Shown: positions 1 through 5,542 of the stretch, piece by piece | Layout: every line of letters starts with the position of its first letter | How positions within the stretch are numbered: the stretch's first letter is position 1 | Assembly (NCBI GenBank): GCA_002407645.1 | Contig: DHNU01000078.1 | Span: 28,704 to 35,076 of the forward strand | DNA: 6,373 nt | Reading direction: 5' to 3' | DNA from: Ruminococcaceae bacterium UBA5408 | Lineage (GTDB): Bacteria; Bacillota; Clostridia; Oscillospirales; Acutalibacteraceae | Position numbers and translations under genes: made by a program | The notes under the pieces: generated by a model | Told to the model about the DNA's origin: nothing | Databases searched by the model: none | The model's input: the letters and a program-made list of their open reading frames with translations, nothing else

Positions 1-14
1 TTTTACATAAAATG

Positions 15-23
15 TGCTATAAT
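15..23 (+). promoter_or_regulatory. Extended -10 promoter element for the PAS-GGDEF-HD-GYP gene
   Basis: A perfect TATAAT box (18-23) is preceded by TG at the extended -10 position (TGC at 15-17). This is a typical Firmicute vegetative sigma-A arrangement. The -35 box would lie just left of the window edge, so it cannot be checked. Transcription would start near position 30 and leave a leader of about 90 bases before the start codon at 123. The leader shows no recognisable c-di-GMP riboswitch core. Confidence 0.5.
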
Positions 24-122
24 TATCCTAATAAGAATTATCTATATCGTTTTAACATGACTTAGTTCATTTAAAGAAACACCTACCCATTTATTATTTT
101 GTTAATTGGAGTGTGAAATAAT

Positions 123-1925
123 ATGAAGTGCGATTTTTATAAGAAAATATTGGACGAGTCGCTAATTGGTTATGCGTATTACAAAATAATATGCGACAAA
201 AGCGGAACTCCCTGCGATTGTAAATATATTTATGCTAATAAACAATATCAGGAGCTTATCGGCATAAGCGAAAACAAGGCTGAAAACAAAATATTCGCAC
301 AGTTTGCTCCAAAAGCTGAAACTGACAATATTGGATTTTACGGAAATATTGCACTTAATAACGGGAGAAAAGAGTATGAACAGTATTACGAACCTTTAAA
401 GCGACGATTTAAAATATTAGTGTATTCACCACAGAAATATTACTTTGCTATAATAATATCTGATATAACAAACGAAGACATAACCAAAAAGACGAATCTT
501 CAATCACAACTTTATAATGAGAAAAAGCTTTTGGAAACAACATTGGCATCAGTTGCTGACAGTGTTATTTTAACGGATAATGAAGGAAAAATAATTTTTA
601 TTAACAGAGCGGCAGAAATCTTAACGGGCTTTACACAGTCAGAAGCTAAAGAAAAACAATTTGAAGAGGTTTTTAATATTGTTGACGAATTGACGTATGA
701 GAAAAACATAAATATAGTTAATAAAGTTCTTAATACCGGAAAAACACAGAAATTTAAAAACAATACTGTTCTTATTTCCAAAGAAGGCTTGGAACGTGTA
801 ATTGAAAGTACAGCGTCACCGGTTAAAGAAGAAAGCGGTAATATTATAGGTGTTATATTAGTATTTAAAGATTACACGGAAAAAAGGCAAAAACAAAAAG
901 AAATTGAATATTTAAGTTATCACGATCAGCTTACGGGATTATATAACAGAAAATTTTACACAGAAGAGCTTAATTGTATTGACAGAAAAGAAAATTACCC
1001 GTTAACAGTTGCTTTGGGGGATGTAAACGGATTAAAATTAATAAACGATTCTTTTGGTCAGGCTATGGGAGATATGCTGCTTATAAAAATCTCGCGGGTT
1101 CTGAATACGGTATGCAGAAAAGGTGATATTGCTGCAAGACTGGGCAGCGATGAGTTCGCTATTGTAATGCCTAAAACCGATGAAGAAGAAACACGTAAAG
1201 TATTAGATAAAATAAAAGAATTGGTTTCAAAAGAAACTATTGGCGCAATAAGCATTTCAATACCTTTTGGATATGAAATAAAACGCAGTGAAAATGAAGA
1301 AATGGAAAAGGTAATAAAGAAAGCAGAAGATTATATGTACAAGAAAAAAATTTCCCAAAGCCCAAGCATTAGGGGAAATACAATAAATGCTATAATAAGT
1401 GCGCTTTATGAAAAGAACAGAAGAGAAGAACAACATTCCCACAGAGTTTCTGAGCTGTGTAAAAAAATGGGTATTGCGCTTAATATGAACGAATATAAAG
1501 TTGAAGAGCTTAAAACCGTAGGACTTCTTCACGATATCGGAAAAATTGCTATTGATGACAATATTCTAAACAAACCGGGTAAACTAAGCAGTGATGAATG
1601 GGTACAGATTCGCCGTCACCCTGAAATTGGGTTCAGAATATTAAATACTGCAAGCGATATGTCGGATGTTGCTTCATATGTTTTGTTTCACCATGAAAGA
1701 TGGGACGGAGGGGGATACCCCAAACATATTAAAGGAAGTCAAATACCCGTGGAGTCCAGAATTATTGCGATTGCTGATACATATGATGCTATGACAAGCG
1801 ACAGAAGCTATAGAAGTGCCCTGCCCGATTGTTTAGCATTGCAGGAGCTTAAAAAAAATGCAGGTTTTCAGTTTGACCCTGAACTTGTAAATGTATTTAT
1901 TGAAAAGGTATTGAAAACGAAGTAA
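123..1925 (+). CDS. PAS-PAS-GGDEF-HD-GYP cyclic-di-GMP signalling protein
   Basis: This 600-residue protein has no membrane segment or signal peptide, so it should be a cytosolic sensor enzyme that makes or, more likely, degrades cyclic-di-GMP. Residues about 1-118 and 133-250 look like two PAS sensor domains. A GGDEF domain (about 262-408) follows, with DQLTGLYNR near 268-276, the metal Asp D300 and the ND pair at 308-309. Its signature is GSDEF (341-345) rather than GGDEF. The inhibitory I-site RKGD (332-335) sits exactly five residues before it. Residues about 418-600 are an HD-GYP phosphodiesterase domain that looks complete: H438, HD at 470-471, H499, HH at 523-524, GYP at 531-533 and D552. 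The ATG follows GGAG at 108-111 with an 11-base gap, slightly long. By family knowledge HD-GYP hydrolyses c-di-GMP. The Gly-to-Ser change suggests, but does not prove, a weak or lost cyclase that may only bind GTP. The sensed signal is unknown. The MYG1-like gene follows 42 bases downstream. Confidence 0.96.
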   Translation: MKCDFYKKILDESLIGYAYYKIICDKSGTPCDCKYIYANKQYQELIGISENKAENKIFAQFAPKAETDNIGFYGNIALNNGRKEYEQYYEPLKRRFKILVYSPQKYYFAIIISDITNEDITKKTNLQSQLYNEKKLLETTLASVADSVILTDNEGKIIFINRAAEILTGFTQSEAKEKQFEEVFNIVDELTYEKNINIVNKVLNTGKTQKFKNNTVLISKEGLERVIESTASPVKEESGNIIGVILVFKDYTEKRQKQKEIEYLSYHDQLTGLYNRKFYTEELNCIDRKENYPLTVALGDVNGLKLINDSFGQAMGDMLLIKISRVLNTVCRKGDIAARLGSDEFAIVMPKTDEEETRKVLDKIKELVSKETIGAISISIPFGYEIKRSENEEMEKVIKKAEDYMYKKKISQSPSIRGNTINAIISALYEKNRREEQHSHRVSELCKKMGIALNMNEYKVEELKTVGLLHDIGKIAIDDNILNKPGKLSSDEWVQIRRHPEIGFRILNTASDMSDVASYVLFHHERWDGGGYPKHIKGSQIPVESRIIAIADTYDAMTSDRSYRSALPDCLALQELKKNAGFQFDPELVNVFIEKVLKTK

Positions 1926-1940
1926 TATAGGAGGTATAAC
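1911..1940 (+). promoter_or_regulatory. Possible internal sigma-A promoter for the MYG1-like gene
   Basis: TTGAAA (1911-1916) and TATAAC (1935-1940) each match the vegetative -35 and -10 consensus at five of six positions, with an 18-base spacer. They overlap the end of the upstream gene. Transcription would start near 1947, giving a leader of about 20 bases for the gene at 1968. A consensus AGGAGGT (1929-1935) lies inside the spacer and is too far (over 30 bases) from ATG 1968 to serve it. In AT-rich DNA such matches arise by chance, so this is only a candidate. Confidence 0.35.
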
Positions 1941-1967
1941 AAAATTATATAGGGAAATGAGATAACT

Positions 1968-2849
1968 ATGACAGAATTAAATGACTATGCAATGACACAC
2001 GGCGGCAAATTTCACGCGGATGATGTATTTTCTGCCGCACTTTTAAAAATAATCAACCCAAATATTAAAATAATACGGACTTTTGAAGTGCCCGATGATT
2101 TTGAAGGATTGGTATTTGACATTGGCGGCGGAAAATTCGACCACCATCAGGAAGACTCACCCAATCGTGAAAACGGTATGCCTTATGCGGCATTCGGGCT
2201 TCTTTGGAAGGAGTTTGGAAAAAATTTGTTGTGTAAAGCTGGGTGTACTCCCGAACAGGCGGAAGCGGAAGCCCTGCGGTTAGATGAAAAATTTATTCAG
2301 CCTTTAGATGAAGACGATAATACAGGCTGCGGCAACCAGCTTGCAGGGATAATTGGTTTATTTAATCCCACGTGGGACTCAAATGAAAATTCGGATGTTT
2401 GTTTTGAACAAGCGGTAAAAATCGCAGATATTATACTTAATAAAAAGATTGACAGTATAGTAAGTACGCAAAGAGCAAAAATACTTGTTGAAGAAGCACT
2501 TAAAAAAAGTGACGGAAAGATAGTGATTCTGCCCCAGTTTGCTCCTTGGAAGCACGTGCTTGTACCCTCGGACGCACAGTTTGTAGTTTATCCTTCACAG
2601 CGGGGAGGATATAATGCACAGGTCATTCCGATTGATATGGAGACAAAGGAATCAAAATGTGATTTTCCGGAAGAATGGGCAGGTAAAACAGAAGAACAGC
2701 TTCCCTTAATATCAGGAGTGGAAACGCTTACTTTTTGCCACAAAGGAAGGTTTCTGATTTCGGTAAAGAATATTAAAGATGCTGTAAAAGCGTGTGAAAT
2801 TGCACTAAAGCAGAAAGAAGCGGCTGAAACGGAAGTAAATGAAAATTAA
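1968..2849 (+). CDS. MYG1/UPF0160-family metal-dependent hydrolase
   Basis: The 293-residue product fits the MYG1 (UPF0160) family over its full length. Near the N-terminus it has the family signature THGGKFHADD (10-19), then a metal-site Asp in DIGGG (51-55) and the DHHQ motif (58-61). Further on are an acidic QPLDEDDNTG stretch (111-120), FNPTW (132-136) and the C-terminal CHKGRFLISV (257-266). Human MYG1 is described as a 3'-5' RNA exonuclease. The bacterial members are little studied, so RNA or oligonucleotide hydrolysis here is inference from the family. No signal peptide or membrane segment is seen. ATG 1968 is the first possible start, because the frame has a stop at 1950-1952. Its ribosome site is weak (AGGG at 1951-1954 or GAG at 1959-1961). 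A later ATG at 1992 would start just before the TH motif but has no ribosome site. It lies 42 bases after the c-di-GMP gene and is followed by a clear terminator, so it is the last gene of that unit. Confidence 0.92.
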   Translation: MTELNDYAMTHGGKFHADDVFSAALLKIINPNIKIIRTFEVPDDFEGLVFDIGGGKFDHHQEDSPNRENGMPYAAFGLLWKEFGKNLLCKAGCTPEQAEAEALRLDEKFIQPLDEDDNTGCGNQLAGIIGLFNPTWDSNENSDVCFEQAVKIADIILNKKIDSIVSTQRAKILVEEALKKSDGKIVILPQFAPWKHVLVPSDAQFVVYPSQRGGYNAQVIPIDMETKESKCDFPEEWAGKTEEQLPLISGVETLTFCHKGRFLISVKNIKDAVKACEIALKQKEAAETEVNEN

Positions 2850-2884
2850 ACTATATTAATATTAAATAATTTAAATAATAATTT

Positions 2885-2917
2885 ATCCGATATCAAGTTG
2901 TTGATATCGGATTTTTT
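2885..2917 (+). terminator. Rho-independent terminator after the MYG1-like gene
   Basis: A perfect 12-bp stem pairs 2885-2896 with 2901-2912 around a GTTG loop. A run of six T follows at 2912-2917. It lies 35 bases after the stop codon at 2849 and closes the unit that begins with the c-di-GMP enzyme. Confidence 0.92.
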
Positions 2918-3187
2918 ATGTTAAGCGATTAGAAAGAATTATTGAGATTTTTATATCAAAGTTTGCATTTCGCTAAGTCTATTATATTTAAGTTTCAGAA
3001 GGACAGAGCCTATAAACATATTAGATAGCTTAAGTTAAATATAATAACAGTTTTCATTAAAAATCCATATACTGAACAGAGGGAACTAATTAAAATTCGT
3101 TATACTTCGTACTTATGAATTTCGGTACAAATAATTGAAATTTTCAGTTAAATTTCATCACGAAGCTTTTTAATCCAACAAACCGAT
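2918..3187. other. Gene-free AT-rich leader region with inverted repeats
   Basis: No coding frame with a ribosome site was found here. The stretch separates the terminator at 2885-2917 from the cysteine-rich gene at 3203 and should carry that gene's promoter. Partial -10 matches exist (TATAAT at 3040-3045, TATACT at 3101-3106), but neither has a convincing -35 box. Three dyads are visible: a 12-bp pair at 2980-2991 and 3035-3046, an 8-bp pair with one G-U at 3093-3100 and 3115-3122, and an 8-bp pair at 3136-3143 and 3150-3157. No known riboswitch or small RNA was recognised. Confidence 0.5.
3136..3157. repeat. Inverted repeat upstream of the cysteine-rich gene
   Basis: TGAAATTT (3136-3143) and AAATTTCA (3150-3157) are perfect reverse complements around a six-base loop. 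The dyad ends 45 bases before the start codon at 3203. It has no T-run directly after it, so it is not an obvious terminator. It could be an operator or an RNA hairpin in the leader. The AT-rich content makes a chance origin possible. Confidence 0.4.
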
Positions 3188-3202
3188 AGGAGGGATTTAA
3201 AC

Positions 3203-3601
3203 ATGGATGAAAAATCAAATTATAATCAGCCAACGTGTGACCCTAATTGTGAAGCAGGCATGGATTTTCATGGACGCTGTGACTGCATCACCCAATGTGT
3301 AACAGAAACTATGCATATCTGCAATATGAAATGCTTAACGGACAGTTGTGTATGCTATAAAGGTGTAGAAGATTTTCAAGCCTGCGGAATGTGTTTTATT
3401 AAAGTAGGGTATGAAGTTTGCGTAAAGTATGTTGACTGCGACGGAAATAAAAAATCAAAATCAAGGCAGGGGAAAGAACTGTTTTTTGCAAATTCTGATA
3501 TGCTTTCTCCTAATCTTAAGGTTCATATTAATAATCCACCCTGTCTTAAAGTGTGTAAAGATGAAACAACAGCAAAATTTGAAATTACACTTTGCTGGTA
3601 A
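3203..3601 (+). CDS. Cysteine-rich protein of unknown function
   Basis: I do not recognise this 132-residue protein. It is probably a real gene: AGGAGGG (3188-3194) sits 8 bases before the ATG, and a strong terminator begins 8 bases after the stop, so it is a single-gene unit. It has 16 cysteines (12%). Thirteen lie in residues 12-79 (12, 16, 26, 28, 32, 40, 44, 49, 51, 61, 64, 73, 79), including CxC at 26-28 and 49-51, CxxxC at 12-16, 28-32 and 40-44, and CxxC at 61-64. The last three are at 114, 118 and 131. Residues about 66-132 alternate hydrophobic and polar positions and end in FEITLCW, which suggests a beta-rich domain. No signal peptide or membrane segment is present, so secretion by the Sec route is unlikely. 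Possible roles, all inferred, are metal binding or a disulfide-linked spore coat or surface component. The spore-forming host makes the coat idea reasonable, but nothing in the gene proves it. Confidence 0.82.
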   Translation: MDEKSNYNQPTCDPNCEAGMDFHGRCDCITQCVTETMHICNMKCLTDSCVCYKGVEDFQACGMCFIKVGYEVCVKYVDCDGNKKSKSRQGKELFFANSDMLSPNLKVHINNPPCLKVCKDETTAKFEITLCW

Positions 3602-3608
3602 ACGTTTT

Positions 3609-3659
3609 AAGGGGCTGCCTTGCTTGGCTTTAATGAAACCATGCAGGGAGCCCCTTTTT
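3609..3659 (+). terminator. Rho-independent terminator after the cysteine-rich gene
   Basis: AAGGGGCT (3609-3616) pairs with AGCCCCTT (3649-3656). The stem continues with imperfect pairing further in, including CCT 3618-3620 with AGG 3645-3647, TGG 3625-3627 with CCA 3639-3641, and TTT 3629-3631 with AAA 3636-3638. A T-run ends at 3659. It starts 8 bases after the stop codon. On the minus strand the hairpin is followed by A-rich sequence, so it should work mainly in the plus direction. Confidence 0.9.
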
Positions 3660-3830
3660 ATTCGGCTATTAAGCATTTTTTAAGGATAATATTTTCATAC
3701 GGTACATATTCTTAAGTTATTAGTATGGCTGTGGATTTTTTCTGTGTTCTCTTGTGAATTTCCGCTTGTTAATTTTTTTAGGGCAGTAAGCACCGCATTC
3801 ACCTTTTTATATGTCCTGAAAAATAAAATT

Positions 3831-4061
3831 TTAAAGCTTAAAATCATCTGCACTGTACTGTTTTAATGGAGGGAGTTTTGTAGGAGTTCGTTTCAGAGGG
3901 TCATATACAAATTTTTTGCACGTTCCGTCCGGCTCGAGATACCGCCCCAATTTACACACATCGGCACCGTCAAAATCATTGCTGTTTTCACAGTATTGAC
4001 AGTTTATTTCTATATCGTTTCCAAAAAGTGTATCTTTATTTTTTTTGAATTTATCAAACAT
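3831..4061 (-). CDS. Small four-cysteine protein, possible zinc binder
   Basis: The product is 76 residues and begins MFDKFKKNKDTLFGND. Four cysteines are spaced C21-x2-C24-x11-C36-x11-C48, a pattern compatible with one zinc site. The C-terminal part carries YDPLKRTP (53-60) and ends in DDFKL. I believe similar short proteins with a FKYDPLKR-type ending are common in Clostridia and annotated only as hypothetical; their function is unknown. An upstream in-frame ATG at 4082 would add seven residues. ATG 4061 is preferred because AGGAG (complement of 4069-4073) lies 7 bases before it, while the upstream ATG lacks such a site. The gene sits 58 bases downstream of ylbJ on the same strand. It may be read through from ylbJ, as no terminator is seen between them, or from its own promoter near 4111-4119. 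No clear terminator follows its stop. Confidence 0.85.
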   Translation of the reverse strand: MFDKFKKNKDTLFGNDIEINCQYCENSNDFDGADVCKLGRYLEPDGTCKKFVYDPLKRTPTKLPPLKQYSADDFKL

Positions 4062-4110
4062 TTTTAAGCTCCTAAAATTCACTAAAATATTTAGATATAT
4101 TTATATTGTC

Positions 4111-4139
4111 ATTATATCATCAGGTATCTTCAATTTCCA
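4111..4139 (-). promoter_or_regulatory. Possible extended -10 promoter for the four-cysteine gene
   Basis: On the minus strand a perfect TATAAT (complement of 4111-4116) is preceded by TGA at 4119-4117, giving an extended -10. A weak -35, TGGAAA (complement of 4134-4139), lies 17 bases upstream with four of six matches. The element overlaps the stop codon of ylbJ. Transcription would start near 4104 and leave a leader of about 43 bases. Confidence 0.45.
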
Positions 4140-5181
4140 GCTTTTCGTGTGGAAAACTGAAAATCAGTGCGGCGCAAAGTACAATAAGAACGGCGGAGGC
4201 AGGGATGGAACCCGAAAGCTGTCCGCTCAACTGTTTCGATGTACTGCTGAATACTTCTCTTTCAATCGGAAAAGCACGACACAGCACAAACGTTATAAAA
4301 GCTGAAATAATGCCATGGAGAAAGCGGTATAAAAAGAACTTTACGGTATTGATTTTAATATCGGTTATTGAAGAAAGAATTTGAAAATGTACGCTTATTC
4401 CGCCCCAACCCAAAGCAAGAGAAAATGCCCACAAAGGTGCGCCAATTTTAGTAAGTGCACCGCATCCACCCGTTACTTCCATAAGCGAGGATAATATAAC
4501 CGATGAAGAAGGACTTTTTACCCAAATATTAAATAAATTTATGTATGCGGAAAACAAAACTACAAAACAACACATATTAATCATGCCATGTGCGGCATCC
4601 ACAGCAGATTGTATAAGTGCCTCTGACCCTGTAATTTTTTTTACCTTGATGCTATTATGTAAAGACGGGTCTTCAAATTCTTGTTTTACACTGCATATGA
4701 TACTTAAAATAAACGATGCACAGATTTGTGAAGCGAATAAAATCACTCCTGCATCGGTACTTTTTAAAAAGCCTGACCCGATGGCGCTGATTACAAATGC
4801 AGGGCCTGCATTTACGCAAAAACACAGCATACGTGCCGCCTGCTTTTGAGTTACCGCACCTATTTCGTAAAGCGAAGCAACGCTGCGTGCTCCGGTTGGG
4901 TATCCGCCGACTGCACTCATAAGTATTGTTGCGGCGGTACAGCCGGGAAGTTTCAAAATTTTTCGTGTTGGTTTTTCAAAGATTTTTCCTATTTTTTCGG
5001 ATAATCCCGATTTTACAATAAATACCGAAATAACCATGAACGGATAAAGTGAAGGAATGAGAATTCCAAGGCAGTAACCGACTCCGTTTTTAGCTCCCTG
5101 AGCCGCTTGAGAGGGAAAAATGAGCAGAGCGCAGGCTGCAAGAAAAGTACCTATCAGCAAAAATCCCTGCTTTATTCTCAT
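4120..5181 (-). CDS. ylbJ: YlbJ-like sporulation integral membrane protein
   Basis: This 353-residue protein is strongly hydrophobic, with about eight or nine likely membrane segments (roughly 7-24, 36-58, 80-92, 126-138, 143-165, 196-222, 249-262, 284-304 and 327-343). Motifs matching the YlbJ family of nucleoside-recognition (Gate) domain proteins are GGYPTGAR (92-99), NAGPAFV (124-130), EVTGGC (235-240) and GWGGISVHFQ (258-267). In Bacillus subtilis ylbJ is a mother-cell sigma-E gene needed for normal sporulation. The transported or bound molecule is not established. The protein is shorter than the B. subtilis version of about 408 residues. GAGGT (complement of 5192-5196), extending into GGTGAT, lies 10 bases before the ATG and supports this start. 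It is divergent from yqfC and yqfD, two other sporulation genes, which strengthens the call. No good minus-strand promoter was found: a TATAAT at 5198-5203 would put the transcription start on top of the ribosome site. Confidence 0.92.
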   Translation of the reverse strand: MRIKQGFLLIGTFLAACALLIFPSQAAQGAKNGVGYCLGILIPSLYPFMVISVFIVKSGLSEKIGKIFEKPTRKILKLPGCTAATILMSAVGGYPTGARSVASLYEIGAVTQKQAARMLCFCVNAGPAFVISAIGSGFLKSTDAGVILFASQICASFILSIICSVKQEFEDPSLHNSIKVKKITGSEALIQSAVDAAHGMINMCCFVVLFSAYINLFNIWVKSPSSSVILSSLMEVTGGCGALTKIGAPLWAFSLALGWGGISVHFQILSSITDIKINTVKFFLYRFLHGIISAFITFVLCRAFPIEREVFSSTSKQLSGQLSGSIPASAVLIVLCAALIFSFPHEKLEIEDT

Positions 5182-5212
5182 TTATATCACCACCTCGATT
5201 ATATATATGTAA

Positions 5213-5235
5213 CAGTGTGGATATTTACTCCACTG
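5213..5235. repeat. Short dyad in the ylbJ-yqfC divergent promoter region
   Basis: CAGTG (5213-5217) and CACTG (5231-5235) are reverse complements. An alternative overlapping register pairs GTGGA (5217-5221) with TCCAC (5229-5233). The dyad covers the proposed -35 element of the yqfC promoter, so it could be a regulator site. It is short and may be chance. Confidence 0.3.
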
Positions 5236-5247
5236 CGCGCATAGGTT
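5219..5247 (+). promoter_or_regulatory. Candidate sigma-E type sporulation promoter for yqfCD
   Basis: GGATATT (5219-5225) resembles the sigma-E -35 element KMATATT, and CATAGGTT (5240-5247) partly matches the -10 element CATACAHT. They are separated by 14 bases, the usual spacing. Transcription would begin near 5254, about 19 bases before the GTG start and just ahead of the ribosome site. The match is imperfect in the last half of the -10. The known sigma-E control of yqfC and yqfD in B. subtilis makes it credible. Confidence 0.4.
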
Positions 5248-5272
5248 TTATGATATAAAAGGAGTTAGGGCG

Positions 5273-5533
5273 GTGATTATTTTGGACAAAGGAACAAAAA
5301 TCCGAAAGCTGGCCGTACCGATGCAGATGCCGTCGCATATGGAAATTAACGGTAACCATGAGGTTATTGTCGAGGGTTGTACGGGCGTTTTGCAGTATGA
5401 TACCGAAATTGTAAGAATAAAAATGGGAAGGCAAATTGCCTGTTTTAAAGGACGTGGTCTTGTAATAAAATGCCTAACCTGTGATTCGCTCGTTGTTACG
5501 GGATTTTTGACAGGAATAGAGTTCTGTGTATGA
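5273..5533 (+). CDS. yqfC: Sporulation protein YqfC
   Basis: The product is 86 residues, close to the usual YqfC length of about 90. Family-like segments are EGCTGVLQYDTEIVRI (34-49) and the C-terminal FKGRGLVIKCLTCDSL (58-73) followed by VVTGFLTGIEF (74-84). The pattern is mostly beta-type with no membrane segment. YqfC is a small protein encoded with yqfD and expressed in the mother cell under sigma-E in Bacillus; its molecular role is not defined. The start codon is GTG, with GGAG (5261-5264) 8 bases upstream. No ATG with a ribosome site is available nearby. The stop is only 9 bases before the yqfD start, and the yqfD ribosome site overlaps it, so the two are probably translationally coupled. 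Confidence 0.9.
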   Translation: MIILDKGTKIRKLAVPMQMPSHMEINGNHEVIVEGCTGVLQYDTEIVRIKMGRQIACFKGRGLVIKCLTCDSLVVTGFLTGIEFCV

Positions 5534-5542
5534 GGTAGACTT

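Noticed and set aside
24..122. c-di-GMP riboswitch in the leader of the HD-GYP gene
   Set aside because: The leader is about 90 bases and lacks the conserved GEMM core and paired stems, so there is no support for it.
3099..3111. Sequence slightly resembling a loxP half-site (TATACTTCGTA)
   Set aside because: Only about half of one arm is similar and there is no proper partner arm or spacer. It is a chance AT-rich resemblance.
3774..3800. Possible minus-strand terminator after the four-cysteine gene
   Set aside because: A weak GCGGT/ACTGC hairpin can be drawn on the minus strand, but it is followed by an A-run rather than a T-run, so it does not fit an intrinsic terminator.
3695..3847. Minus-strand 50-codon frame overlapping the end of the four-cysteine gene
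   Set aside because: It has no ribosome site before its ATG, low-complexity composition and no recognisable features. The stretch 3660-3830 is best treated as non-coding.
5198..5203. Minus-strand TATAAT as the ylbJ promoter
   Set aside because: It has no -35 partner, and transcription would start on top of the ylbJ ribosome site.
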